From NCBI GenBank assembly GCA_028753945.1, contig JAPNXP010000001.1, positions 17,226,501-17,290,500 of the forward strand: a stretch of DNA of 64,000 nucleotides. The letters run 5' to 3'. The translations under genes were made by a program, and so were the position numbers. Below the pieces are notes generated by a model that saw only the letters and a list, made by a program, of their open reading frames with translations, was not told the DNA's origin and made no database searches. Origin of the DNA: Hexactinellida sp. DTS-2022 (lineage: Eukaryota; Porifera; Hexactinellida). Shown here piece by piece: positions 47,527-59,252 of this stretch. The number at the start of each line of letters is the position of its first letter. Within the stretch, counting starts at the first letter, position 1.

Positions 47527-47634
47527 TATATATGAAAATTAATAATACCGAAGTATAAATAGAAACAAAGTTCATTCAAGTCCATAGGTTAATATTATAT
47601 AAAACACAAACTTAGGTAATGTTTAGAGACAACG

Positions 47635-48462
47635 CTACAATTTAGTCTGTATTGGAGCAGGAACACACGTTACACCGATAATAACATTATAACTCACACT
47701 CTGGCAACCAAGACTCCCTCCACTTGCTACAGATAAGCAAATGAAACAAAACTTAGTACTGCATTTGCAACATGTCATTGTGTTGCATTCGGTAGTATGC
47801 TCGATAAGAGTAGTACATCTCTTGTTTGGACACGCTCTACATTTCGGAATGGATATAGTTTTTCCTTTAGCATCAGTAAAATCCTTCTTAGGACAACTCA
47901 TCAATGTTTCAATGCTCTCTCTCATACAATTTGCATTTCCACAAACTTGATGGTTTCCCATATTCCTCCATTTCTTCAAACAGTACCAACAAAACATGAA
48001 GGGATTTCCTACTATTTTCGAGCAAATTGTACAATGAACTTCTGCAGTGTCAGGATTTTGTCTTGAGCATAAAGTGCGACACTGTGGACATTCCTGAATA
48101 TCTTGACTCTCATAGAAGTTTGTGGTTATTGCAGTTGTAAGGAAAAGTTCTTCTTCCTTATTAGGAAGTCCAAATTGAATTATATCTTCAGGAGAGATTA
48201 TTTTAGAACATTTTGTACAAGTAATCTCATATTTCATCACTGCTACCTGAAGCCACGCGTGGTCGAGGAGATCGTTTGGACAAATGTAATGTCCACATTT
48301 CATTTTTAGCCCATCATCTTCAAAACAAACACTACATTCACCTTTAGGATGGATAAAAGATACTTTTCTATTTTGATCTCGTAAAGGAGCAAATAGCATA
48401 TGACATCTTCTAGCTTCGGTAAATATAATGTGTTTTTCATCAAATGGGTTAGCTAGAGCCAT
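47635..48462 (-). CDS. RBR-type E3 ubiquitin ligase 2, 275 aa
   Basis: Single exon from ATG 48462. RING1 (Cys43-Cys85), IBR (Cys125-Cys179), RING2 (Cys211-Cys242) with acceptor Cys226 in EHTTECNTMTC. C-terminal CVPAPIQ motif as in the 30709 gene. One RING1 zinc ligand is Asp64 (CPNDL) where the 30709 gene has Cys66 (CPNCL); Asp can bind zinc, so RING1 may still fold. Roughly 85% identical to the gene at 62627, with the catalytic and zinc residues kept and most changes in linkers, which suggests both copies are under constraint. The ubiquitin-like gene 2 lies 1.8 kb upstream on the same strand. Confidence 0.88.
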   Translation of the reverse strand: MALANPFDEKHIIFTEARRCHMLFAPLRDQNRKVSFIHPKGECSVCFEDDGLKMKCGHYICPNDLLDHAWLQVAVMKYEITCTKCSKIISPEDIIQFGLPNKEEELFLTTAITTNFYESQDIQECPQCRTLCSRQNPDTAEVHCTICSKIVGNPFMFCWYCLKKWRNMGNHQVCGNANCMRESIETLMSCPKKDFTDAKGKTISIPKCRACPNKRCTTLIEHTTECNTMTCCKCSTKFCFICLSVASGGSLGCQSVSYNVIIGVTCVPAPIQTKL

Positions 48463-49010
48463 ACTAAGTGCACAGTGTAATACAATAAATAATAATTAAT
48501 TAATGTTTCTAATAATGATAGAGAATCAATACAATCCAAAGTATAATATTATAGGCACTTTCTACAAACGAAATATTGTCATAAGTGATACCTCAGCTCA
48601 TTAGCTTATAAAGGATAATATTACTTAAGACCAGTACCAAACAGGGGCATAGGAAGGTGTTTTAGAGTGGCCTGGTACAAATCTGTAAATTAAAATTATA
48701 TTCCAAAGATATTAGATCCTTCCGCCTTACTTTAATCAAACGTCCAGCCCAGAGTTGGAATCGGGTCCACATCCAGCCCAAATCTATCAAGAATAATGTT
48801 ATATTAATTTGTCCCCCTATAAAATCGTTACGGGAAGTATTTTCTACTTTAGCATAAATGAACAGAGATATAGTAAATGTAAGTACATGTATACTAGATT
48901 AACTAGAAAGATCTAGAACAGTGGAACATTTGACACTGGAAGTCGACCTGAAATTGATTGGAAATTGGAATTAGTTAAGAGCCAAGATACTTGAAGTTAG
49001 ATTAGATTTA

Positions 49011-50300
49011 GATGCTGGATGTCTGGTAGACTTTTTGGCTCAGAAATTCCTGGATAACCCCCTGTTACTATTCCGTACAAATTTACGGTCACGATATATG
49101 TTATAAAATGTCTATTGATTCTAATTTTATTTTGTTTTGTTTGAATTCCAATTCAATTTTTATCCCTATGTTGTAATCAACATTTCAATCAAAACATTAT
49201 GGTCAATACGAATTCTATATACGAGAGTAAAATTTATCAGTACCCTATTTAGAGTAGCCAAAAAATTAGATTAATTGATTCAATTCAAGCACCTTTAAAA
49301 TGTATCCTTTAGGTGGTTAATCATGGCTGATACGTTGGATTTTGGAATTAGCACTGCACTATATCCAAAAATAGACTAATTGCTTTAAAAAAAGAATAAA
49401 CACAATTTTTTAAAATCTACCTGTAGATAAAAATGTACAATTAATGTTGCTAGTAAATGATAACTATAACTATTCATGATATAAATTTGTAAATCTGAAA
49501 TTCGAAAATCAGCATACTTATTTACCTTAACAACATTTGGGAAAAACGCTTTTATAATGGGATCCCTGGGAGGGACCCCATTAATATGCATTTGTATTTT
49601 CCAAGTACTTTACCACAGTACATACAAGAACACAAAAAGTCGAGAAATATTAACAATAAAGATTTAAATCATTATGCTAATTTATAATGAACTATTAATA
49701 TAAATAGGTTGGTTACACTAATTGAGTTAAGAAAACTACTGAAAAATATAAACCCTATAAACTCAGTGACCGACGAAGAGCGATATTATTCGGCGCTAGG
49801 GGAGTCTTAAAATGCAGATCCTGCACTTTGAACAGGCAATTAAGTAGACATTATGACCAATAGTTATATTGACCGTAAACGTTTGGAATACAATTAGTTA
49901 ATAAAAAATCAGAAAAATTAGAATTGTTAAAGTGATGTGAATTATTTTTTAACTAAATCAGCAACTCAATTATGGCACAAACTAAGCCCAATATTAAAAT
50001 TTGTGCACTACTAAAAGATGTAGTAGTATGATAATATCTATCGATTGCATTTAAATGAATAGTCGCCACTATTTATATTATTTATGTTATGAACTTAACG
50101 AGGAGTTAAAACGTCCCAAAATAAAACAGCTAAAAATATACAAATTTCAGCAACCATCAATTAAACTCTGTTCTCAGGAGAGGATACACATTAATGTATA
50201 ATTAATAACTAATAATTAAAATCGATCTTCAAGGGAAAATTACATTCATCAAATAATATTTGAAATGTCTACTGGATGTTCATTGCAATAAGAATAAAGT
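49011..50300. repeat. Intergenic with a stray array unit and rolling-circle fragment
   Basis: 49420-49600 resembles the inner body of the rolling-circle family. 49940-50200 matches array sequence around 18085-18360 (GCAACTCAATT...CACAAACTAAG, AAACTCTGTTCT). No gene seen. Confidence 0.55.
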
Positions 50301-50309
50301 ATTTCAGAA

Positions 50310-51320
50310 TTAACAACCTCCTGGTAATCTAACGACTAATACAATATTTGACCCTTCATGAATTCCATAATCTGAGAATATCATCACTTTACCACCTTGA
50401 TTGACTTCTAGTTCTTTAGAGCAGTGGAGCAGTCGTTGTTGTTCTACACTAATACCAGTTGATGTCTGCACTCTAACTTTCAGGTCCGAAATTGTAAAAT
50501 TCTAAACATAATAAGTTAATAATGACGGAACACACAATTTAATACCAATAGTAAAGCAATTTTTTGGGTGGGGATCGCCCGCCTATGCACTCCATACATA
50601 AGCTTTTTAAATAAAAATGATAGCTAACTACATTGGTATTTCTCATTAGAAGCACTACTCTAAAGTAATTAATTTGGAAATACTAATTTAGCAAGCCCCG
50701 GTATTGTGAATATATACATAGTATGTAAATTTAGCAAACAATTTCCTAGATAATAGTACTTGTCCGTAGCAATAATCTACTATAAAAAATTACTACTAAG
50801 AAATTGTACAACTCCGTGGGCCCCTAACTTTGGGCTGTGGAGAACAGCTATTGTATTAACTGGTATATAGCTAGTGACCCGTCGCCATTTAAATTCCACA
50901 AAGGGCTGTTAGAATAGGCGTGAGTTTATCTGATAATTATGCAAACATACATATAACACTATGTAAAGTATAAATGCGCAATATGGAACAGGCTCAATTT
51001 ATTCAAGATTTTGCAAACACAGCCTGATACAGCAAAGCCGCTTAATCGGGAGACGGATAAGTGGAATTACATTAACCAGTTCGAAGTTTGGGAAAGAAAT
51101 TCCTGCCTATTGCATAATTTACAGTTATTAATTGGAGAATTAGACAAGTGAAATAGAATTCCTCTCCAGATGCGTTCGATAAAGAGACTTAAACATTATT
51201 AGTTTAATTTTGATTGTAATAAATTATAATAAGGATTAAATATTAAACCTTCATCTTGGTCTTTTCAATAGGAATAGTTCGTGTCTTTCCTTCTAAGCCA
51301 GAAATATATATGTTGTTCAT
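50310..51320 (-). CDS. Ubiquitin-like protein 2, two exons, 87 aa, C-terminal Gly-Gly-Cys
   Basis: Exon 1 is 51320-51249 (24 codons from ATG, MNNIYISGLEGKTRTI...), exon 2 is 50501-50310 (63 codons). The junction is phase 0 with a GT donor and a TTTAG acceptor. The first residues mirror the ubiquitin hairpin (I-x-V...GKT.T). Exon 2 has SDLKVRV, then EQQRLLHCSKELEV (compare DQQRLIFAGKQLED), FSDYGIHEGSNIVLVVRL, and ends PGGC. Thus one residue follows Gly-Gly, as in ubiquitin precursors. Both exons are too short to stand out in an ORF scan. The reading frame is clean. It is a divergent ubiquitin-fold modifier rather than ubiquitin itself, most similar in build to the protein at 32153. It lies upstream of and co-oriented with RBR2. 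Confidence 0.85.
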
Positions 51321-51324
51321 GATT

Positions 51325-51925
51325 TCAGTTGTCAATCTTGAACTAAAGCAAATTAAATAACCTATGTGTAAGCAGGTTGCCGAAATCCAGGAGGGCGCCA
51401 GTAAGGTTCCAAATTTAAGTGGTACCTATGCTGGTGATTCTATGGTCTAAGATACGGTAAGATATGGATAATGGCACATAAAGCATCCTTCCCAGAAAAT
51501 TTTGAAGATTATCCTACAATTTGAGACCATATCGATTAAAAACTAAATTGCAATTGTTTACCCTCGTGACATCTTACTTGAAAGTTCAATTTTAACCTGG
51601 CTGATTGCATTGAAATGAAATAAAAATTTTAATTCTGTTCAAAATCGATTATAATTAACTATACAAAATAAACCAATTTTTTAATTCGCCAATTCATGGT
51701 TAATCTATATTAAATCAAATTCACTAGTTGAATAATGAAGTGCCTATGATTTCTTTATATATCACGGAGAAAGGATATTCAGTTACTGTTTACTTCTTCC
51801 AAGTTATATACAACCCTATTTGGACTATACTGCTAGTGGCATATGATTTCAAAAACATACAATTTTAACCAAGAGAATACATACTATAATTATGTAAATT
51901 TTGTGCACTTTAGTACTAATCTGTT
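51325..51925. other. Upstream region of ubiquitin-like gene 2, nothing recognised
   Basis: AT-rich; no repeat or coding signal that I can support. Confidence 0.35.
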
Positions 51926-51929
51926 TTCT

Positions 51930-52512
51930 ACCTCACGGTGGGTAAGGCCGCGAAGCGGCCGTTATTTACATTACGTAGTGTCTACCACGAACGAACAAAG
52001 GTCGCGAAGCGGCCTTTGTAACAGAGTGATCATAGACGTAGAGTATGACGGGGCGGCCGGGGCACGCCCCTTCAGCCCGTATGCATTACGGGGCGGAGGC
52101 CTCTTCGCCCCGTCAGTTTCTGTTAAAGATTCCGGAAAATATATAAATATATACAGAGTATGAAATCTTAACTATTTCAATCAAGAATAACTATACTTTC
52201 CGGATATTTTATCAATAATTTACTGTACGAGTCTACCAATTGGGGAATCCCGCTTAACGACTACCTCAGAATATCGATCATCCCGATATTGCTACTACTT
52301 TATACATTCTCGTTCAACGACTCATTAACATTAGTATTAATTGATTTTGTAATTACGACCACCCCGCTATTCAAAATTTTGGCCATTGTTTATGAACGAA
52401 AAATTATTTTCAAACACAGAATCACGCCCCGTCAGCTTTTGGTAAAATAATTAATAACTCTACGCCTATGAGAGTGATCCGTTGCGAAGCGACCGAGACC
52501 GAAGGGCTCATT
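51930..52512. mobile_element. Fragments of GC-hairpin rolling-circle elements
   Basis: Dense short-loop hairpins: GGCCGCGAAGCGGCC (51948), GGTCGCGAAGCGGCC (52002), GGGGCGGCCGGGGC and ACGGGGCGGAGGCC (52050-52110), then GCGAAGCGACCGAGACCGAA (52484). The open frame at 51843-52163 is produced by these repeats. Confidence 0.55.
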
Positions 52513-52599
52513 ACTTAAAAAAGCCAAGAGTAAAAGATCCCTTCGTATGCGGAAGTCAATATGAGAAGGATAATAGAATTGAAGCGAACCTGATTAAAA

Positions 52600-53020
52600 G
52601 TATGTAAGTTCAGGTCATGAATAAGATCCAGAAACAAGTATAAATGTCTAAGAAAAATATTCACATATTCCCTCTCAAAAGGCGACGAAACCTTTGGTTA
52701 GATAAATTATAGGTTTTCCAGTATGGATTAGCAGCTAGCATTCAATTAGTATGAAATGATTTTAGTGCTCTATCAATTGTCAAGTGTGAGTTATATAATT
52801 CCTAACTGATTATTATCAATCAATGCATATCAGCCAACCATACAGCGATTCCCTGTACAGTACAGGGATTTTAACCATTTTGGCTGTCCTGTACAGGCGT
52901 ACAAGGATTTATTCCATTTGTACAGGGATTTTAATTGCTAATTATGAGTCAAATAATGCCTAAAATGTCTACAGTGATGATAATATATTCTGCCATGCAT
53001 TCTGCATTGTCCATATAAAG
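52600..53020. repeat. Pieces of repeat family 3 and of the CATACCTGCC element
   Basis: 52660-52820 matches 38850-39000. 52850-53020 matches the reverse of 10720-10900, including CTGCATTG..CCA.ATAAAGG. The P element has inserted at its end. Confidence 0.6.
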
Positions 53021-53027
53021 GTACAAC

Positions 53028-56000
53028 CATAGCCTACTAAAGACAGGCCTCACAGTAGAATGGTGTTTTTGGACCAGGGATGCGGTCGAAGCCGAACAAT
53101 GAAGTATACTTTATATCATGTTTGGTGGCAAATTATAATACATAGTGGTAGAAAAAACACTTTCAACCCCCGAATGTATAGGGGTAGAAGGTATAAATAG
53201 AAAAATCCCATTTTCACTTTCAATTTTAATTGAAAGTGAATTAACTTCCGGTTTACTTTCACATTCCTGGGCATTGGTTAATTAATTAATTAACTTGTTA
53301 AATTGTCCAAAACTGATCTCTACATTTTAGAATAAACTGGCTAATATGATTTACATGTATAATACATTACAAACCTATCAGTAAAGCACTGATTACTAAT
53401 ACAATTCAAATTAAATCAAACTGTATATAATGTTTAATTCATAGTTATAAGTTAATAACTAACATCTCAATGATGATTAAACAAATAAAACCACAAACAA
53501 TTACATAGTAGTATACATATACTTCTAATCAATCAAACAACATATATTGAGGTTAGAGTTGGTGTAAGAATGGCCGCGCTTAACTTCAGAATTAAACAGA
53601 AATAGATTAAATAGAACATAAATAAGATATTAAAATATTAATACATGAATTAAGAGTTGAATTTCTTTAACTCTCGTTTTCATTTCCTTTACTTACAACA
53701 ATTGAATTATAATTTTTTACTTGATTTGCTAATAAGCAATTTCCAGCAACGAATAACAGCCTACGCAGAATTGGAACTCTAAAAACATCGCAAGAAGGAC
53801 ATGAATTGCTCCAAAGCTACAATCATGGTTATCCACTATAGAACTTAGAGCCAGATCAACTAGAATTTTCCTCGCTGGACCTTCGATGCAGACATCAGTT
53901 CGCCATTTTTTTGGATGATAGAGAATATCTTCCAGAGATTGACTATTGATTCCAAAACAACGACCGATGGATATTTAAGGTTCCCACGATCAGAGAGTTC
54001 TAAAAGCTTATACTGAGAGTCTAAGGATTCATCAACTAGTAAATCTTTATCGAAGGTTAATATATCAAGACATAAGCGACATGCTGGATTTCGTTTAAGG
54101 TACTGGTGAGTAGAGTATCCTGCAATGAAAGCTAACGATTGGAGAGTTGGTGTATCGCAATGAATAATTGAAAGGTTTGATATTTCATCAAAGAAAGGCT
54201 CAAGGTTAACACAACTTTCGGAAAAGGAACCCTCTTTCGATGAAAAGGACTGAATAAATTCATGTAGAGAATAATTATCAGAATCAGGCAGGTTGGAAAA
54301 TAGTTTTAATATGTTAGGAAGTTTCAGACGCCGCTCGCTTTCTAAGATTTGAAGATAGGTAACATGAAAATTAGAACCTGACATCATGCGATAAAGTCCA
54401 AAATGATGTTCTAAAGGGTCTGTTTGCAAGAAAGATGTTAAGAGGTAAGAATAGCCACACTTTTCTGTTAGATGATTTGTTACCTGAGGTAACACAAGGC
54501 AAGCGTGTCTAAGGCTAGTGAAGGTTTGTTTACTTAATTTCCCATCTTTCCCCGGGAGTGATTGACAAGCTTCTATCCAATAGACTATTCTAGTCAAAAA
54601 AGAGAAGCGCTCATCATTGAATGTAAATGGTCGAGATAATGGGTCATTTAAACGAACATGCTTATAAGGCACATTTACATTGAAAATTTTCCATAAAGAG
54701 AGTAGAATGTCAACAAATTCTGAAGTGTTACTATTAAATGCTGAACAACGTTGATCGTTTTGAATAGCTAGTGCAGCAACTGTAGACTCGTGAATGACTT
54801 TCAAAACTAACTTGACATTCTGTCGTTCTAAACTAGAAGGATAACAAGATTTCAAAGTCAAGCGTGGAGCTAGTTTCGCCAAACTTGCTTTCTCAGAATT
54901 ATAGAGTGTAAGAATATCATTAAAAGAAGTACAACACAACCTTAGAGGGTATGAACAAGAATAAATTTGGATGTCCATTAAATTAGGAAAAATGAAATTT
55001 TACTATGAGACTTCAGATTCAACCAATTGTTTCGAATTGTTTTTAATATGTGTACAAGATCAAAGGTAAGAAACAACACTCTATGAATATCACAAGGATG
55101 AGGAACTCGACATTCCAGTTCAACATTAGGAGAGAACAGCTTGAAAAGTTTCACGTTGAGAGGATAGTTGTCCGTCGAGATTATCTGAACGAACAAGCCA
55201 CAAGCCCCAACATCTCGAATACATGACTTAACTATGGCAAATATTTTCTCTGCAGATAAAGACGCACAAGGCAAGAGACGAACAACACAGGACCATTTTT
55301 TATAAAAAGACTAGAAACCATGATTGCGAATACTGTTTTTGTAGGATCATCCGGACAGATATTAGGACCAATTATTTTGCCACCTTTGTAGAATATATCG
55401 GGCTTTACATGTATTTCGTCCATTTGAAGAATAACATTCTTTTGCTCATTAGAAAAAGAATGCGTTGCTTGTTTCAGAAAGGGGAAAAAATCGCTTTCAA
55501 GTCCAAAAGAAGAATCAGCTTTTCCAAAGTATTGAAGTGAGGAAGGGATAAACAAGACATATGCTGTAGATACTTATAGCAAGCTGGAGAGATCAGGTGT
55601 GTTTTAAGAGACAGTATCTGTGTTAGGATGTTGTATCTACGCCTGTTTTTTGGAGCGAGGCTGTTTTCTAACTGGCATTGAATGAAATGAAGTCTACTAA
55701 GTTCTGGACACTCGTCTGATTCTAAGTCGGTAGAAGAAGTATTCAGACTGTCGATCGCTTTTTGGATGTGTATTTTTGCTAATAAAATATGGGACGCAGT
55801 AGTGGAATCATTTTTCTTCGAGGATTCACAGGGGAGTGACTTTATAGATATTTCATTCAGAATTGATTCAAGTTGTCGAATATCACTTAGAGAAATTATC
55901 GAAAGTGGAGAAATCTCACCCTTACAAAACGCTCGAACGGATAGATCAAATTTTACTAGCAAGTAAGAATCGATAATAACACAAGAATTATTTAAACTAG

Positions 56001-56787
56001 GACGCATTAAAATTAGACTATATTCATCAGGATACCATAATGACCAAGTTTTAGGTAGAGAAAGAAATGATAACTTATCTTGCATATCCTGGAAACTATT
56101 AATCTTGAACTTTTGTGCTTCCTCAGCGTCTGACTTCAGGCTAAGTAATAAGGCTTGAGAGAACAATTCATCTTCCTTTGAGTCGAATGACAAACGACTG
56201 CGCTTTGTGACAATTTGAGAATAGTAGCTGGGGCAGCCTGGTAGAAAAACTGGCACAGCATCATCTTTAAGCTTGGGGTTCACACGTGGAACTTCGCGAA
56301 ATGTACCGTCTCCATTGGGAACCCTATGTGAGTACTCGACATCTTCTTCTCTGAAATTGCTTCACGCAAATGTAAATTGCCTTCAGTTCATATATATCGT
56401 CTCTGCGAATTGCCCGAATCCAAGCTTGTCTGAGTGGTTCAGGTTTCTGGGGCATCTTAAAAAGAGTAAGGCGATCTCCTGATTTGTAATTGCTTTTGCA
56501 ACCTGGAGCCGAACAACTGGTTGGCATCTTTAGATTAATAGCTAGCTAAATACACAAGAAATTCAATACTTAATGGACAACTAAGTACGACTACAAGAAA
56601 TACACATAAACAGTGTAGATTGTTTTTGAATAAGCTTATAATATCATGATAAAATATAAACTATATGGGTGTATCTAAATAGTTTTTGGTCATAATAGAT
56701 TGTGGTTGAATACTATATCCCGGCTTCGACCGCATCCCTGGTCCAAAAACACCATTCTACTGTGAGGCCTGTCTTTAGTAGGCTATG
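53028..56787 (-). mobile_element. P-element-type transposon, 3.76 kb, perfect 67-bp TIRs
   Basis: 53028-53094 and 56721-56787 are exact inverted copies starting CATAGCCTACTAAAG. They are flanked by GTACAAC (53021-53027 and 56788-56794), a 7-bp duplication (8 bp is usual for P). It encodes a THAP-type transposase on the minus strand. Perfect TIRs argue for a recent insertion. Confidence 0.93.
53860..56527 (-). pseudogene. THAP domain P-element (THAP9-like) transposase, frameshifted
   Basis: From ATG 56527: a THAP zinc finger (MPTSCSAPGCKSNY..., AWIRAIRRDD, ICVK). It is broken by one extra A near 56362, at the His of the C2CH set. The open parts that follow are 56333-55520, 55555-55300, 55300-54990 and 54978-53860, each displaced by a single base (near 55520, 55298 and 54995), three of the four at short A or T runs. 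The core shows QMDEIHVKPD (first Asp), STDNYPLNVKLFKLF (second Asp region), VPHPCDIHR, the GTP-binding-like middle, and DPLEHHFGLYR (Glu). No stop occurs within the corrected segments, so either it died very recently or the single-base gaps are assembly errors. Confidence 0.85.
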
Positions 56788-56807
56788 GTACAACCTGTTT
56801 TATATAT

Positions 56808-57000
56808 TTACGAGCCCTTCGGTTTCGGTCGCTTTGCGACGGATCGGTGCTACGCACCTCAAGTTACGGCCGCTGTGCGGCCTTACTCCTCACACTTTCT
56901 ACCATGGAAAATGGTAGAAAGGCACGTTATATACATCCCTTTAGAAAATTTCCGTAGTTTTAACTTGTTTTTCATATTCTAAATTTATAAATGCGAAATT
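56808..57000 (-). mobile_element. 3' end of a rolling-circle element, inverted
   Basis: ACGAGCCCTTCGGTTTCGGTC, GTCGCTTTGCGAC, GGTGCTACGCACC and GGCCGCTGTGCGGCC hairpins, then ACCATGGAAAATGGT and part of a body unit. Confidence 0.7.
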
Positions 57001-57255
57001 CGTGTTCAGCACACTTCGACTTTTTTAGGTTTGCAATTCATCTACTTTCCTAGGTTTGCAATTCATCGACTTTTTAAGGTTTGCAATTCATCGAATTTTA
57101 ATTAAGTATTTATATAAGAATGGAATTTTCCCTTTTTTGTATTGACAGTAGTAGCATGAGGTTTTCATTTATGTATACAACTGTATAAATAACTTTTCAA
57201 TATCAAGTTAATATTCTTTCGAAATTGCTTTTATTGACTTAGTTCATATAATATC

Positions 57256-57366
57256 ATGGATTACAAGAGCGGACATTACAAACATAAAAGAGGAACGATC
57301 ATTACTACATCAGATGGTTTCAAATATAATCGCTATAATGTTGCGAGAATTGCAGCGTACACCTAG
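57256..57366 (+). pseudogene. FLYWCH-like N-terminal fragment, 36 codons
   Basis: ATG, then basic residues and ITTSDGFKYNRYNV, resembling the start of a FLYWCH zinc finger, then a stop. Probably the remains of a MULE transposase. Confidence 0.4.
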
Positions 57367-57691
57367 AACAATTCCCAATGTGCAGGTCTACCATCGAAGA
57401 ACGATTCCAAATATATACTACTTGAATAATTTTATATTACTTTATTGTTTTTCTCATTTGGTTACTTTTATTTATTGATTTATTAATAAACAACTCTGAT
57501 TGTTTACTCGGTATTAAAGTTCTTTGATTAAGAAATAACCATACTACAGGGGCGTAGCCAGGATTTGGGTTGAAGGGGGGGCTTCTGGAGTCATAGCCCC
57601 CAGCGAATTACTGTAACAAACGACAGATTTTGTATATGAGAAATCCTTTGCAGTACATAGCCTTTATCCACTAACAATGAAACACTTTTAA

Positions 57692-57716
57692 ATCTATATT
57701 ATTAAATCTCGATTGT

Positions 57717-57798
<82 letters not shown>

Positions 57799-59252
57799 TC
57801 CGGATTATATTAAAGTGATGGGGGAATAGAAACCGCAATTAATATTGGGATATAAACTAACTTTCAAATGTTATAATAGGTAAACAAGTATGCTGAACAC
57901 GAATTTCGCGTTTATAAATTTCTCATATTAATATTTGTTGTTGTTGTTTACAAAAAATAGGTAACAAATTAATGAAAATTCAAAATCAACCTAGAAGTTA
58001 GCTTTCAACGGGTATTATAGGTAAACAAGTATGCTGAACACGATTTTCGCGTGTATAAATTTCTCATATTAATATTTGTTGTTGTTGTTTACACAAAATA
58101 GGTAAACAAATTAATGAAAATTCAAAATCAACCTAGAAGTTAGCTTTCAACGGGTATTATAGGTAAACAAGTATGCTGAACACGATTTTCGCGTGTATAA
58201 ATTTCTCATATTAATATTTGTTGTTGTTGTTTACACAAAATAGGTAAACAAATTAATGAAAATTCAAAATCAACCTAGAAGTTAGCTTCCAACGGGTATT
58301 ATAGGTAAACAAGTATGCCGAACACGAATTTCGCGTTTATAAATTTCTCATATTAATATTTGTTGTTGTTGTTTACACAAAATAGGTAAACAAATTAATG
58401 AAAATTCAAAATCAACCTAGAAGTTAGCTTCCAACGGGTATTATAGGTAAACAAGTATGCCGAACACGAATTTCGCGTTTATAAATTTCTCATATTAATA
58501 TTTGTTGTTGTTGTTTACACAAAATAGGTAAACAAATTAATTAAAATTCAAAATCAACCTAGAAGTTAGCTTCCAACGGGTATTATAGGTAAACAAGTAT
58601 GCCGAACACGAATTTCGCGTTTATAAATTTCTCATATTAATATTTGTTGTTGTTGTTTACACAAAATAGGTAAACAAATTAATTAAAATTCAAAATCAAC
58701 CTAGAAGTTAGCTTCCAACGGGTATTATAGGTAAACAAGTATGCCGAACACGAATTTCGCGTTTATAAATTTCTCATATTAATATTTGTTGTTGTTGTTT
58801 ACACAAAATAGGTAACAAATTAATGAAAATTCAAAATCAACCTAGAAGTTAGCTTTCAACGGGTATTGTAGCTAAACAAGTATGCTGAACACGAATTTCG
58901 CGTTTAAATTTTATAATATGAATATTTGTTGTTGTTGTTGTTGTTGTTTACTCAAAATAGCTAAACAATATAATGAAAATTCAAAATCAACCTAGAAGTT
59001 AACTTTCAATAGGTATTATAAGTAAACAAGTGTGCTTAACACGAATTTCGCATTTATAAAATTATAATATGAGTCTTTGTTGTTGTTGTTGTTTACACAA
59101 ATAGGTAAACAAATTAATGAAAATCAAAATCATAACGTCCCTATCTACCATTTCCATGGTAGAAAATGTGAGGAGTAAGGCCGCATAGCGGCCGTTAACT
59201 TGAGGTGCGTAGCACCGATCTGTCGCAAAGCGACCGAGACCGAAGGGCTCGT
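57692..59252 (+). mobile_element. Rolling-circle element with ~142-bp VNTR (DINE-1/pearl-like)
   Basis: Start TCTATATTATTAAATCTCG, a (TG)n tract of about 80 bp (57718-57797), TTTGTCCGGATT, then eight to nine tandem units of about 142 bp (57860-59130). The end holds hairpins GGCCGCATAGCGGCC, GGTGCGTAGCACC, GTCGCAAAGCGAC and GACCGAAGGGCTCGT. Each unit carries GGTAAACAAGTATGC and TTTGTTGTTGTTGTTTAC. The layout (5' end, microsatellite, VNTR core, 3' hairpins, no TIR) is that of DINE-1/pearl elements. Confidence 0.85.

Larger units (their letters stand above)
46608..49010. repeat. Segmental duplication, copy 1 (pair of 61653-64000)
   Basis: From a rolling-circle element through RBR gene 2 and its upstream flank, the order and sequence match 61653-64000. 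Lineage-specific insertions: a hAT element (46886-47065) and a MITE (47427-47526), both absent from copy 2. Confidence 0.88.

Noticed and set aside
51843..52163. 106-codon frame
   Set aside because: It runs through GC-rich hairpin repeats of rolling-circle elements.
53021..56794. Functional THAP9-like host gene
   Set aside because: TIRs and target duplication mark it as a transposon copy, and the frame is broken in four places as given.
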